A model generated the notes under the pieces. The model saw nothing but the letters and a program-made list of their open reading frames with translations, had not been told where the DNA came from and searched no databases. A stretch of 64,000 nucleotides of DNA from NCBI GenBank assembly GCA_947044405.1, contig CAMRHE010000197.1, forward strand, positions 1,426,001-1,490,000. Direction: 5' to 3'. Shown one piece after another: positions 13,130-24,493 of this stretch (position 1 is its first letter; every line of letters begins with the position of its first letter). The translations under genes were made by a program, and so were the position numbers. Source of the stretch: Leptodactylus fallax. Its lineage: Eukaryota > Chordata > Amphibia > Anura > Leptodactylidae.

Positions 13130-13883
13130 CAGTGGCGTAAATACCGGGGTAGCAGTGGGATCGGCTGCCACAGGGCCCGGGACATTAGGGGGCCCTGCGG
13201 GCCCCTGATGTTTTTTTTTTTTTAATAGGTTATTACCTGCTGGAGTAACCCCAGCAGGTAATAGGCCCTATTTAGTTACCGACCCCGCTCCCGCTCGCCT
13301 GTGCTTCTCTTTCTGCGGAAGCAGAGGTGGCGGTGAGCAGGAGCAGGGACCAGTAAGGCCGCGGGCCAGCGAACCTCACAAACATTTCTATCTTTATATT
13401 CTGGGGTCTTTTCAGACCCCAGAGTATAATGATCGGAGGCCCAGTGGAGGTGAGGGAACAGAAAAAACACTGTTACTTACCTCTCCTGCGCTCCAGCAGG
13501 TTTCGGGCCACCTTGGTGACGTCTGGACGTCACTGTGGGCCAGGCTGACGTCATTATGCCTCGCGACACATGCCTGGCTCACTCAACGTCTGGTACAACA
13601 TTGAAGCAGGCTGAACATAGTGCTGGGAGTGCGCCGGAGCCATGGAGAGGTAAGTAACACATTTTTTTTTATGTTTGAAAATACGCTTAATAGTGTGTGC
13701 AGGGGCCACTATGGCACATAGTGTGTGCAGGGGCCACTATGGGGCATAATAGTGTGTGCAGGGGCCACTATGGTGCATAATAGTGTGTGTAGGGGCCACT
13801 ATGGGGCGGGGGTGGGGTGGTTGCCGGGGGGCCCCATGTCAAATGTTCTCCTGGGGACCCAGCCATTCCTAGTTACACCACTA
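13130..13883. mobile_element. non-autonomous hAT, 754 bp, 8-bp TSD
   Basis: CCTGTGGG at 13122-13129 and 13884-13891 is the TSD. Termini are CAGTGGCGTAAATACC and, inverted, TAGTGGTGTAACTAGG. The body has a GC-rich module, a hairpin near 13391-13430 (TATTCTGGGGTC/GACCCCAGAGTA), and at 13690-13805 about four units of a 31-bp array (GTGTGCAGGGGCCACTATGG). Confidence 0.9.
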
Positions 13884-14399
13884 CCTGTGGGATTTGCTGC
13901 GTGAAGAATTTATCCCACATCCAACAACAGAACAATGGAAGGACATTGCAGACAAGTTCTGAGAAGTGACACATTTTCCACATTGTGAAGGAGCAGTTGA
14001 TGGAAAGCACATCCGTATGCAGAAACCTGCAAGGAGTGGCTCCCTGTTCTTCAACTACAATAAATACTTTTCCATTGAGCTGATGGCCATTGCTGATGCC
14101 CAGTATCATTTTGTGGCTGTGGATATTGGTGCATACGGCTTCACCAACGAATCTAGAATCTTCAAGGACTCTGCAATGGGATGGAGAATCTATTCTGGAA
14201 AATTCAGATTGCCAGCACCAAAGCCATTTCCTGGAACTGATGGACCTCCTATGCAATTTGTGGTTGTTGGCGACGAGGCCTTCCAGATGTGTGGAATCCT
14301 TCTGAAACTGTACACCAGCTGAGGTCTCAACTACCAGAAAATAATCTACAACTACATACTGTCAAGAGCCCGGAGATTTGTAGAATGTATGTAGAGTCC

Positions 14400-15474
14400 C
14401 TCTGCTAGTGACATTCTTCAGCAAATAAACAGTTAATGTTGTTTTAGTTCAGACTGGGCGTTGGGATCACATTACACTTAGAGCTATTCAGTGGAGAGAC
14501 AGTGTAAAAACTACAGGACCCACGATCCAACGGGAGTGAGTTGGGGGAGGAGAGAAGAGAGGAAGTGAAGAGGATCGGTTGTTGTTCTTCTTGATCTAGA
14601 GGACATTTTGTTGATCACCTCAGAAAGGACCTGTAAAGAACCTGCCTGTTAGCAGACACGTGCCCGAGCCGTTAGTACAAGTTACAGTTTGTGGACATTA
14701 CTAGATAGCTGGATGAGAGACAGCATGGTGTGAGTCTGCCACCATTTCACTAAAGACACATGTTGGAATTGTAATGCAGTCAGCCATTTCAACTAAAGGA
14801 AAAAAAAATAGTGGCACATGCATGCAGGAGCTACACCAGATGCAGCCCCAGTTTTCAGTTATAATTCTGCAGATTGGAGTGAAATACAGAGATAAATGCC
14901 AGTGATGTGAAGTGTATCTGTAACAGTAAGGGGAACAAGTGAGAGACAGCAGCCTGAGGTTTCCCCCACCTGCCTGTAAGGAGAGAGACTACACCTAAAG
15001 CTCATCCGCACCTCTGCATGGTTATTTGTGATTCATTTGGGAGCTGCACAGTTGTGGCTATATTGGACTCTTTTTGTTTTGGTACTAGAGGACTATGGAC
15101 ACATTTTGTTCTCCTTAAACCTGTTTTTCCCTCACGTCAGACACAAGCTTCTGAGGGCATTCTGAACCAGCTGGATCATAGAAGTGGAGTTATTGTGTGA
15201 TTAGATGCATGCATGTGAACTAATAACATTACCTTAATGTCATTACTGGTGGTTAATTAGCCAATCATTTGATTTTTTTTTTCTCATTTTATTTTGCTAT
15301 CTATACACTTTATAACTTGTTTGAGGAAATTTTACTAACCTGTTCAAATAAATGTTTTCTGCTGACAAAGGAAAATTGTGTCAGAAAGTTGGGGAATATT
15401 TGGGGTGTCACCAAGGCTCTAGGCAGGGGTTACTTCCCATAATTGAATCAAGCTCCACCCACGGGTGTGCTTCA
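14400..15474 (+). mobile_element. solo LTR, 1075 bp, 4-5 bp TSD
   Basis: Begins TGTAGAGTCC and ends GTGTGCTTCA (TG...CA), flanked by TGTA at 14396-14399 and 15475-15478. Removing it rejoins Harbinger codons for VEC and TFGILISKW, which confirms both ends. AATAAA occurs near the right end. There is no internal retroviral coding sequence, so this is what remains after LTR-LTR recombination. ERV or gypsy origin cannot be decided. Confidence 0.85.
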
Positions 15475-16088
15475 TGTACATTTGGGATCCTCATTTCAAA
15501 ATGGCGTATTTTCAACGCTGTTATCCAGCTGAACCCAGTAGCTGTGGATGATGTGAAAGCCTGTGTGGTCCTCCATCACTTCCTGCTGACAAGGGAACCA
15601 TTGCCAGTTGACACCCAGGAACTGGAATCTGGGTTACATGGTCTCGACTCATCTGACCCACGATCAACAGTAGCTGTCAGCTGCATGAGGGACTGCTGAC
15701 TGCTCCATTTTGCTTGCAACTGCTACAACATTTAAAGAAACCAAGCATACTCTCAAAAAAAAATGGACACAAAGTCCTTTTCCCATAGACTTTAATGTTA
15801 AAAAATAACGGACGCTTGACGACTGTCATGAAACCTTTCTTTTCCATGGACAAAAAAGTCCTGCATGCCGTATTTTTTGTCCCCGAAAAATAACGGACAT
15901 GTGACGGATTTGGTGTAAACGGACACTAACTGTCACTAACGGACACAAAATAAAATCCCATTGAAATGAATGGAAATTTTAACGGATTTGTGACAGTTCT
16001 GCTAGTGTCCGATGCTAAAACCTTGTAACAGACAATAGCAACGGACACTACTGACAGTCACAAGTGGTCGTGTGAATAACCCCTTAGT

Positions 16089-16687
16089 TAAAAAGTTGTA
16101 TCAGTAGGTCCTGTCTGAATAATGATTCTTGTGTTTATTGTCTGTCAGAGTTAAAAGAGTTAAAAGTATCAGTAGGAAAGACGTGGGCAACCAAAGTTAG
16201 AACAAAAAATCAAGAAATCAATAAAAATATAAGTAAATATCTAGTAATATCCACATTACGGTTATATTGCATCTGCTTGGCCACCATTTTCTGAAACTGA
16301 TAAGGAAAATTTTAACACAGCATAACTTCTCATTATACAGTGAAACTCTCCAGAAGACCACTCCTTTGAGAAGACTATGAAGGCTACCTCTCTATAAGCA
16401 GACCACCTCCTTACCCAAGCAAAAAAAACAAACACTTTTCTGAGCAAATTTTTCAACTAGAATCCCTTTGAAAAGACCACATGTCGTTCTTATATATACA
16501 GTGAAACCAATATTGATGCATCTTTGTGCTGTGCCAAATCACTGGACTATAGTAAGTAAGAGCAAGAGACATGCAAGGGACATCAGGGGAGAAAAATCAC
16601 TAGCATTAAACTGTTTTAGTCAATGCAATCTAGTACTGAGGTGCCACTGAACATACATTTCAACAGTCCCAATGTTGCTAGAACAAT
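16089..16687. other. flank with possible pogo-like ends
   Basis: Two TACAGTGAAAC phrases (about 16338 and 16498) with GACCACTCCTTTGAGAAGAC recall pogo/Tigger termini, but both face the same way and no transposase is present. Confidence 0.3.
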
Positions 16688-16695
16688 CATGAGAA

Positions 16696-17735
16696 CAGTG
16701 GCGTAACTACGAATGGCTGGGCCCCAAGGCGAACATTTGACATGGCCCCCCCCCCGAACCGCCGCCCCCTCCCCCTGAACTGCCCCTTCCAACCCCCCCC
16801 CCAAAAAAAAAAACGCATTCCTGCGCACACTATTATGTGCCATAGTGGCTCCTGCACACAGTATCATGCCCCATAGTGGTCCTGCACACAGTATCATGCC
16901 CCATAGTGGCCCCTGCACACAGTATCATGTCCCATAGTGGCCCCTGCACACAGTATCATGTCCCATAGTGGCCCCTGCACACAGTATCAAGTCCCATAGT
17001 GGCCCCTGCACACAGTATCATGTCCCATAGTGGCCCCTGCACACAGTATCATGTCCCATAGTGGCCCCTGCACACAGTATCATGTCCCATAGTGGCCCCT
17101 GCACACAGTATCATGTCCCATAGTGGCCCCTGCACACAGTCTTTTCAGACCCCCAGAGTATAATGATCGGAAACCCAGGGGAGGATAGAAACATAAAAAA
17201 ACAACGTTGCTTACCTGTTCCTCGCGCCAGTCCACTCCCTGCTACTTCGGCCTCCTTCAATGTTGGACCAGGCCGGCGTCATGTGATGCGGGCCGGCGTC
17301 ACGACGCAAAATGACGTCCGCTGATGTCTGGGACGTCACCAAACAGGCCCGAAGCCTGGAAAAGCGTAGGAGAGGTAAGTACATTGTTTTTTATGTTCCC
17401 TCACCTCCCCGGGCCTCCGATTAATATACTCCGGGGTCTTTTCCAAGACCCCGGAGTATAATGATAGCAGAGATTGTGGGGTTTGGCCAGTGGCCTCACA
17501 TACCGATCCCCGCTACTGCTCACAGCCACCTCCGCAGGATCGGAAGCGCAGGCGGCCGTGAGCGGGACCCCGGGGAACGGTAAGTATATAGGGCCCATTA
17601 CCTGCTGGGGTTACTCCAGCAGGTAACGGCCTTTTAAAAAAAAAAAAAAAAACGCATCGGGGGCCTGCGGGACCCCGTAATGTCCCGGGCCCTGTAGCAG
17701 CCGCTACTGCTGCTACCCCGGTAGTTACACCCCTG
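16696..17735. mobile_element. non-autonomous hAT, 1040 bp, 8-bp TSD
   Basis: CATGAGAA at 16688-16695 and 17736-17743 is the TSD. Ends are CAGTGGCGTAACTAC and, inverted, CAGGGGTGTAACTACC. Same family as 13130-13883: poly-C segment, 31-bp array, hairpin (17421-17462), GC-rich module with CAGCAGGTAA phrases. Confidence 0.92.
16822..17139. repeat. 31-bp minisatellite, about 10 units
   Basis: Unit CACAGTATCATGTCCCATAG plus TGGCCCCTGCA. The central units are nearly identical, suggesting recent expansion. It lies inside the hAT at 16696-17735. Confidence 0.95.
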
Positions 17736-17871
17736 CATGAGAACTGATCCACAAAAGGGATATGTGTTATGTATACCCCACTTCAAAATGAGTATTCTTG
17801 GGGTGTTCCCAGGTAGGCTTTAAAGTTCAGACTTTGGTCTATAAAATGTCAACAAGTCAGGTTAACTGTAA

Positions 17872-18163
17872 GGCTGAGGCCGCACGTAGCGGACTGCAGC
17901 AAAAAAGCCCTGCTGGAAAAGCCGCGTCAGAAACGCATTGTGGTTTTTTTCTACATAGCTTTTCAATTATACCTATAGGGAAACCGCCGGCGTTTCCGTA
18001 GGTATAATTGACATGCTGCCATTTCCAAAACTGAAACAGTTTTGGAAATCACAGCATGTCCACTGTGTGTATTTTTCCGCAATGTGTGGATTGGATTCTC
18101 TAGAATTCCATCCATTTTGCAGGGACTGTAAAACGCTGTACTTTTTATCGTGGGGCCCCAGCC
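17872..18163. mobile_element. Harbinger-type MITE, 292 bp
   Basis: TAA at 17869-17871 and 18164-18166 flanks GGCTGAGGCCGCAC and GTGGGGCCCCAGCC. Internal palindromic phrases (GTATAATTGACATGCTG; inverted GAAACGCC) are shared with MITEs at 30265, 50071 and 58412. Three-base TWA duplications fit Harbinger. Confidence 0.8.
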
Positions 18164-18184
18164 TAAAAGATGAAAATGGAAAGG

Positions 18185-18445
18185 GGAGTCATTTGAGGTC
18201 TAGGAATTATAGGGGAGCAATGCTAGTAACCAGGAATGAGAGGGGTAGCCGTGCTGGAATCCTGAAGGGGAACACTATTTAAAGGGATATCGTGTTGGGG
18301 ACTGAGACTAAGGGGAACCATGCTGAGGACCATAATTTAAAGGAATGCCATGTTAGAGACTATGAATGAGAGAAGAACCAAGCTAAGGACCACAATTTAA
18401 AAGGTCACGATTCTGGGGACCAGGAATGAGAGGGGAACCATGAAT
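18185..18445. repeat. degenerate tandem repeat, about 62-bp unit
   Basis: Repeats of GGGGACCAGGAATGAGAGG...AACCATGCTGAGGACC...AATTTAAA, roughly four units. No coding potential. Confidence 0.7.
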
Positions 18446-18643
18446 TCATGTAACCATGAATATTTACCGCTCCTGCTCACGGCCTTCTCTTTCCTCTTCC
18501 ATAGAGGCGTAGCTAGGGGTTCAGCACAGGGGAGGCAAACACATTCAAGTCGGCCCCCTGCTCAGGTATACCGATATTATCACTATACGCTGAATGTATA
18601 GTGGTATATAGTGGCTCTACACATGTCTGTGAAGACCATTTAA

Positions 18644-19898
18644 CCCTGCTGTTCTGTTCGGTTCTACTATACACATATAATGTTCCGGTCATTTTTGACC
18701 GGGCCTATTAAAGTCTGGATTTTTAACTAATGTAAGTGTTTTATTTGAATTTCTTTTGCATTATTATACTGTATGTGAACATGGTTGTTCATAAACAAAT
18801 GAAAAATGAAATCAAAAACTTAATTTTTATTTTTTTTGTGTCAAAAAATGTTACATGGCCTTATTGCATTATTCATGCATATTGCACATTTGCACAAAAA
18901 AAAAAATCTTTATAAAAATGTAAACTATAACTAATAACATCAAACTGTATGTAAATATATTTTTTTCAAAAAAACAAACAAAAAAAATAAAAAGTCTAGT
19001 TTTTTCTATATAAAATGTGAAATAAGGTTCAAGGTGCTAAATTTACTGTTTGCATTCGTCACAAGTATAATTTACATGTCTTTTGCATAAGTACTTTGCT
19101 CATTTGCAACATATCACATTTGATTTGTGATTACTTGATGTTGGACAGAAGGCGCATCGTTTCCGTTTTAGGCTGGTTGCACTGCTGGTGGAGGCCGTGG
19201 GTATCGTCGCAGTGTAAAATCATGTCTGGCTTTCTGTCGTCTCGGTTACTGAATGCATTATCATGGTGCATTGTGCTCATCAGAATGACCTGTTTGTGTT
19301 TTTTGGGAATGTAAGAAACTACTGTTGTATCCTCAGTAAAATAAAACGTAGAACTATAAACGTCTCTCTTACTGAGGATACCTTGCGGCAGTTCTGGCTT
19401 ATTTTTTCTAACAGTACCCAGCATGGTGATTTTTCTTTTCAGCAACATCTGCCCCAGTTGGTGTGATGTAAAAAAATTGTCACATGTAACATTTCGTCCT
19501 TTGAGTCCATGTGTCAAATCCAAAACTACTCGTATACCTTGATTTTTTTCAGCTCTTTCTCCAGGGTTTTTTCCTATGTATACCTCAGCGTTTACAGCGT
19601 ATGAAGTTTTGCTGTCGCACAGAGTCCATATTTTGATGCCATACTTTGCAGGCTTACTTGGAGATGGCTGGAGATTAGTATAAAAGGCTATCGGTCAATT
19701 TTGACCGAACAGTACAAGTGTAAAAAAAGACGTGGAGCAAAAAGTAAACAAAAAATAAATAAATAAAAACTGCTATTAGTAAGAACCCCTCAAATGAGGA
19801 AAAGTCAATGAACCACAAGTTTCAGAACCGCATAATGAATATTTAAAAAAATATAAAATTTCAAATTTGGTCATTTTTGACCGAACAGAACAGCAGGG
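18644..19898 (-). mobile_element. piggyBac deletion derivative, 1255 bp
   Basis: TTAA at 18640-18643 and 19899-19902. Terminal repeats CCCTGCTGTTCTGTTCGG and its exact complement. Further inward, GGTCATTTTTGACCG-like phrases occur near both ends. The body keeps only the C-terminal part of the transposase. Confidence 0.95.
19043..19680 (-). pseudogene. piggyBac transposase, C-terminal part
   Basis: Minus strand reads WTLCDSKTSYAVNAEVYIGK, then NVTCDNFFTSHQL, LGTVRKNKPELP, SSTFYF, VVSYIPKKHKQVILMST and, after a frameshift, a cysteine-rich end (CAFCPTSSNH, VICC, CKRHVNYTCDEC) that acts as the end-binding zinc domain in this family. The stop is at 19043-19045. Only about 210 of the usual ~580 residues remain, and the N-terminal and first catalytic regions are deleted. 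An in-frame stop in the zinc domain and a frameshift near 19150 confirm it is dead. Confidence 0.85.
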
Positions 19899-20235
19899 TT
19901 AAGTAAATACAGTACAGGAACAATGTTGTGACTTACAGGTGACGTCTCTGACTGTAATCGTTCACATTTCTCGTCTCTTCCATCTGGACCACCATGACCA
20001 CTTCTTCCAGCTGTGACTTGTCTCTGTACAGTTTGCAGCACAGACATCTTTGGCTCCTCACTTTTCCAGGCACCTGACCCACATTGTCCTCACTGACATA
20101 AAGTCCCCATCCTGCTGATCTAACCCCACACAGAATAAATAATACTGCCAAGTGCATCTTTAAATTAATAATATCCCTGTGTATCCCCTTAAATAGTGCC
20201 CCTTATTATTAATACCCAATGTGTTTCCTAATTAA

Positions 20236-20595
20236 AGGGGTTTTCCAGGTCAAGAATAAAAAAGTAAATAAATAATGAGTGGGATTCCAACATCCGGGAC
20301 CCCCACTGATCAGCGGTTTGAAGGGGCCATGGCACTTGTGTAGGCACCGTGACCACTTCTCTGTTTATATTATGGCATTTATTTCATAGTGGCCATGTGA
20401 TGTAACCGCAGCCTCGTTCTATACACGTCTATGTGACAAGACTGTAATTACGTTGTACGGACACTATAAAACAGACAGCATGCAATCTGAACAGACGCCA
20501 TGGCCTCTTCAATCAGAGGAGGGGGATCCACTTATCTCTTATTGATGATCTGTCCTGAGGATAGATAATCAATAAAAATGAGCTGGAAAATCCCT
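20236..20595. mobile_element. TTAA MITE, 360 bp
   Basis: TTAA at 20232-20235 and 20596-20599; ends AGGGGTTTTCCAGG and inverted GCTGGAAAATCCCT. The body (ACTGATCAGCGGTTTGAAG; GATGATCTGTCCTGAGGATAG) resembles parts near 6.9 and 37.7 kb. Confidence 0.75.
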
Positions 20596-20639
20596 TTAAT
20601 AAAGCCCAAGTGCCACCTTAATTAAATTAATTGCCCACT

Positions 20640-21535
20640 TATATTATGACCCCTGACATAAATACAGCCGACCCGTAAGGATCTTTATATAAATGATGCC
20701 CTCTTCTATAAATAAATGACCCCTTATGTTCATAATGTCCCCTAATGAGCCCTTATATAAATGTTCCTCCTCTTTATAGTCATAATGCCCCATAATTACC
20801 CTTCATATTAAAGGGGTTGTCCAGGACATTTTTTTTTTTTTTTATATTAGGCCGGGGAAGGTGAAATTTTTTTTTTTTAAAAACCACACTCACCTGTCCC
20901 CAGTGCTCCGGTGTCTTCCAGCACTTTCCGCTCCTGCCGCTCCTGTGTTTTCTTGGTTTTCTTGTGGCGGAAGTCCTTGCTGCACTGAGACGTCCTGTGT
21001 CCTTAGGCCACTGATTGGCCTCAGTGGTCATGTGCGGCAGGGACTTTCCCCGGAAGAAAACACTAGAGCAGCAGGACCGGACCTAGCTGGGAGAAACCAG
21101 AGCAGCGGGGACAGGTAAGTGTTTTTGTTTATTTTTGTTTTTTTTTCACCTTCTCTGGCCTAATATACCCTAATACAACCCTTTTTAATTATTCCACCTT
21201 TTATAGCCATAATGCCCCATAACTATCCTTTATTTAAATGATATAAATGATCCCCCTTTACCCATAATGCCCCATAATTACCCTTTATATAAAAGACCCC
21301 CCCTTTATAGCTATAATGCCCCATAATTACCCTTTATATAAAAGTCCCCCCCTTTATAGCTATAATACCCCATAAATATCCTTTATATAAATTATTTCCC
21401 CCTTTATAGCTATAATGCCCCATAATTACCCTTTATATAAAAGACCCCCCATTTATAGCTATAATGCCTCATAATTATCCTTTATATAAATTATTCCCCC
21501 CTTTATAGCTATAATGCCCCATAAATACTCCCCCT
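20640..21535. repeat. AT-rich tandem array, about 50-60 bp unit
   Basis: Units of TTTATAGCTATAATGCCCCA TAATTACCCTTTATATAAA with variable poly-C. The array is interrupted by a T2-like MITE at 20812-21184. Confidence 0.85.
20812..21184. mobile_element. T2-like TTAA MITE
   Basis: TTAA at 20808-20811 and 21185-21188; left end AGGGGTTGTCCAGGAC, right end decayed (ACAACCCTTTT). Carries the shared CACCTGTCCCCAGTGCTCCG module and a GGCCTCAGTGGTCATGTG phrase. Confidence 0.8.
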
Positions 21536-22029
21536 CCCTCTTAAAAATAAAAGTTGTTCTCACCTGCCTGCGATCCATTGAAGGACAGGGACGTAGCAGC
21601 CGCCTTCTTTCCTTCTTAAGCCACGCTCTATGCACTGTAATCACGCATAGGACGTCTGTGTCTCAGCACAGGAGGCGCGATGCTGTGACGTCATCGTGTC
21701 CGCCTGTGCTGAGAAGCAGACATCTTGTCTCTTCTCTTGGCATCTTGTAAACCGCAAGCCTGAAGTGGCTTGCGATTTACAAGATAGCACATTAGTAGGA
21801 TGCATTTTAACTAGATCGGTGTCCTGGAGATGCCGATCTAGTCTAAAGTACAGAGTCGCATGGGGGTCCCTGGAAGCTGAAGAGGAGAGGCCAAGAGCAG
21901 GAGTGGGGAGAGGTAAGTGAATAGGGTCCATTACCGGACCACCACTGTCCAATAGGACCCCCGAAAGGTATGGGGACCACCGGAGGATTCACTGGTAGCC
22001 CGGTGGGCCAGTCCGACCCTGTCCATAGA

Positions 22030-22897
22030 TAATACCATAACAAATATATTTTATATATTTTAAATCAAGAATTAAAATAGGATACATAAAAAATAAATTA
22101 TAGACTAATCAACATCATTCTGGAATATAGATTGCATACCATATCAATATCACTACTTGAGACCAAACAACTATCTCATAATGTGCATGTGTTAAAGTAT
22201 ACAGGTATTGTGCTAAAGTGCAAAGAAATGTATTGAAAATCTTTATGCTGAAGAATCTATCAATGCACATTGAAAAATATCAACTATAAAGTGCATGTAA
22301 AAAGTTTACAGGGCAGCATGGGGTCTGATCCGTGACCCTGGGTCTGCCTCTTTCTTTTTCCATGTGGTTTCTGCCTCTGGCAGGATTGATGAGACAATAA
22401 GTAATGTTGCTTAGAGGAAGAGGGAAGAAGGGTGGGTGAGCACTGAGAGTCTTGTTAGACTGTATAGTTAAGGGTGGCAGTGGATCCCATTGGTGACTGT
22501 CAGGACCTTATTAATTACAATCCTCTTAAGTAGTGGTGGCAAGTGGTGGGGCCTAGCATAACATATTTTGCCCCTTTGTTACTTAGGGAAATATCACCTA
22601 TTCATACTGTAAATTGCCAAAAAAAAACAAAAGTACATTAAAATAAAACTTATATAGGTTGGTACACTAAATGTGGTAAAAAAAAAAGCTACAGAACCTA
22701 CTACACTGCCTACAACAAAAAAAACAATTCATGTTCAACTATCAATATCTATTTATAGCACTAATGTTACTCCACATAGGGATCAATTGTGTTCATCACA
22801 GTAAACAAAATTCACTGTTGCCTGCAGCAACTGACCAGTATCGAGAGTGATTGTAGAATTACTGCTAACTAAAATTATAAATACCTACTCCTCAACA
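22030..22897. other. unassigned flank of Tc1
   Basis: AT-rich sequence without recognisable genes or repeats; a GGGTCTGATCCGTGACCCTGG phrase near 22320 recalls the repeat at 52.2 kb. Confidence 0.4.
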
Positions 22898-22899
22898 TA

Positions 22900-24493
22900 C
22901 AGTGCCTTGTGAAAGTATTCAGCCCCCTTGAACTTTTCAACCTTTTGCCACATTTCGGGCTTCAAATATAAGGATATAAAATTTAAATTTTTTGGTGAAG
23001 AATCAACAACAAGTGGGACACAATTGTGAAGTGGAACGAAATTTATTGGATGTTTCAAACTTTTGTAAAAAATAAAAAACTGAAAGGTGGGGCGTGCCAA
23101 ATTATTCGGCCCCCTTAAGTTAATACTTTGTAGCGCCACCTTTTGCTGCGATTACAGCTGCAAGTCGCTTGGGGTATGTCTCTCTCAGTTTTGCACATCG
23201 AGAGACTGAAATTCTTGCCCATTCTTCCTTGGAAAACAGCTCGAGCTCAGTGAGGTTGGATGGAGAGCATTTGTGAACAGCAGTTTTCAGCTCTTTCCAC
23301 AGATTCTCGATTGGATTCAGGTCTGGACTTTGACTTGGCCATTCTAACACCTGAATATGTTTATTTGTGAACCATTCCATTGTAGATTTTGCTTTATGTT
23401 TGGGATCATTGTCTTGTTGGAAGATAAATCTCCGTCCCAGTTTCAGGTCTTTTGCAGACTCCAACAGGTTTCTTCCAGAATGGTTCTGTATTTGGCTCCA
23501 TCCATCTTCCCATCAATTTTAACCATCTTCCCTGTCCCTGCTGAAGAAAAGCAGGCCCAAACCATGATGCTGCCACCACCATGTTTGACAGTGGGGATGG
23601 TGTGTTCAGGGTGATGAGCTGTGTTGCTTTTACGCCAAACATATAGTTTTGCATTGTGGCCAAAAAGTTCGATTTTGGTTTCATCTGACCAGAGCACCTT
23701 CTTCCACATGTTTGGTGTGTCTCCCAGGTGGCTTGTGGCAAACTTTAAACAAGACTTTTTATGGATATCTTTGAGAAATGGCTTTCTTCTTGCCACTCTT
23801 CCATAAAGGCCAGATTTGTGCAGTGTACGACTGATTGTTGTCTTATGGACAGACTCTCCCACCTCATCTGTAGATCTCTGCAGTTCATCCAGAGTGATCA
23901 TGGGCCTCTTGGCTGCATCTCTGATCAGTCTTCTCCTTGTTTGAGATGAAAGTTTAGAGGGACGGCCGGGTCTTGGTAGATTTGCAGTGGTCTGATACTC
24001 CTTGAATTTCAATATGATCGCTTGCTCCTTTTGTATCCAAATCCGGCTTTAAACTTCTCCACAACAGTATCACGGACCTGCCTGGTGTGTTCCTTGGTCT
24101 TCATGATGCTCTCTGCGCTTTAAACAGAACTCTGAGACTATCACAGAGCAGGTGCATTTATACGGAGACTTGATTACACACAGGTGGATTATATTATTCA
24201 TCATCAGTCATTTAGGACAACATTGGATCATTCAGAGATCCTCACTGAACTTCTGGAGTGAGTTTGCTGCACTGAAAGTAAAGGGGCCGAATAATATTGC
24301 ACGCCCCACTTTTCAGTTTTTTATTTTTTTACAAAAGTTTAAAATAACCAATAAATTTCATTCAACTTCACAATTGTATCCCACTTGTTGATTCTTCACA
24401 AAAAATTAAAATTTTATATCTTTATGTTTGAAGCCTGAAATGTGGTAAAAGGTTGAAAAGTTCAAGGGGGCCGAATACTTTCGCAAGACACTG
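22900..24493 (-). mobile_element. Tc1-like transposon, 1594 bp
   Basis: Ends CAGTGCCTTGTGAAAGTATTC and its inverted, slightly decayed copy CAGTGTCTTGCGAAAGTATTC. TA precedes the left end (22898-22899), but the right end is followed by TT, so one TA copy has mutated. Terminal repeats are about 200 bp. Same family as 40243-41655. Confidence 0.92.
23120..24104 (-). pseudogene. Tc1-like transposase, DD34E, near-complete but broken
   Basis: Starts MKTKEHTRQVRDTVVEKF and ends AAKGGATKY. Visible parts: a partial first helix-turn-helix with an internal deletion after FGYK near 24030, the linker GRPSKLS, LWSDETKIELFG (first Asp), [22 protein letters not shown] (second Asp) and [10 protein letters not shown] (Glu, 34 residues later). 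A frameshift near 23455 separates catalytic Asp 1 from Asp 2. All three catalytic acidic residues are kept, so the lesions are few. The longest open piece is 189 residues, against about 340 in intact relatives. Confidence 0.88.

Larger units (their letters stand above)
12706..15699 (+). pseudogene. Harbinger transposase (DDE nuclease), split in three
   Basis: Part 1 (12706-13129) reads RRRRRFWLPP, ELCLHPEKFYDYLRMS and FDKLLRRLSTRL, then a TAA, a TA microsatellite and YLATGESFSSMHFQF. Part 2 (about 13892-14395) reads FIPHPTTEQWKDIADKF, GAVDGKHI with the first catalytic Asp, AVDIGAYGFTNESRIF with the second, and VVGDEAFQM with the acidic third. Part 3 (about 15475-15699) reads FGILISKWRIF and VKACVVLHHFLL, the typical C-terminus. 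The parts are separated by a hAT and a solo LTR. Harbinger elements need this nuclease plus a Myb-like partner; the partner was not seen. Stops and a missing ~40-residue stretch in the middle show it was dead before some insertions. Confidence 0.85.
12370..16088 (+). mobile_element. Harbinger-type transposon, broken by two insertions
   Basis: Both ends carry the same short phrases in opposite orientation: AAGGGTTAT...AGTGTCCGTT on the left, and repeated AACGGACA/TCCGT phrases ending GTGTGAATAACCCCTT on the right. Between them lies a Harbinger transposase pseudogene. The element is about 1.9 kb once the hAT (13130-13883) and solo LTR (14400-15474) insertions are subtracted. The ends are approximate because the left terminus is diverged. 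Confidence 0.75.
18506..22021. mobile_element. hAT-like unit with nested piggyBac and MITEs
   Basis: TCCATAGA occurs at 18498-18505 and 22022-22029, next to the two hAT-type ends GGCGTAGCTAGGGG (left) and GGGCCAGTCCGACCCTG (right). The two ends belong to different end types, so this is either a chimera or a chance pairing. Inside are a piggyBac (18644-19898), TTAA MITEs at 20236 and 20812, and a tandem array. The left 130 bp and the part after the piggyBac recur inverted at 29.3-29.6 kb. Confidence 0.5.

Noticed and set aside
16822..17139. Regular short repeats that could be taken for a CRISPR array
   Set aside because: Units are directly adjacent without spacers, no cas genes are near, and the setting is a vertebrate transposon.
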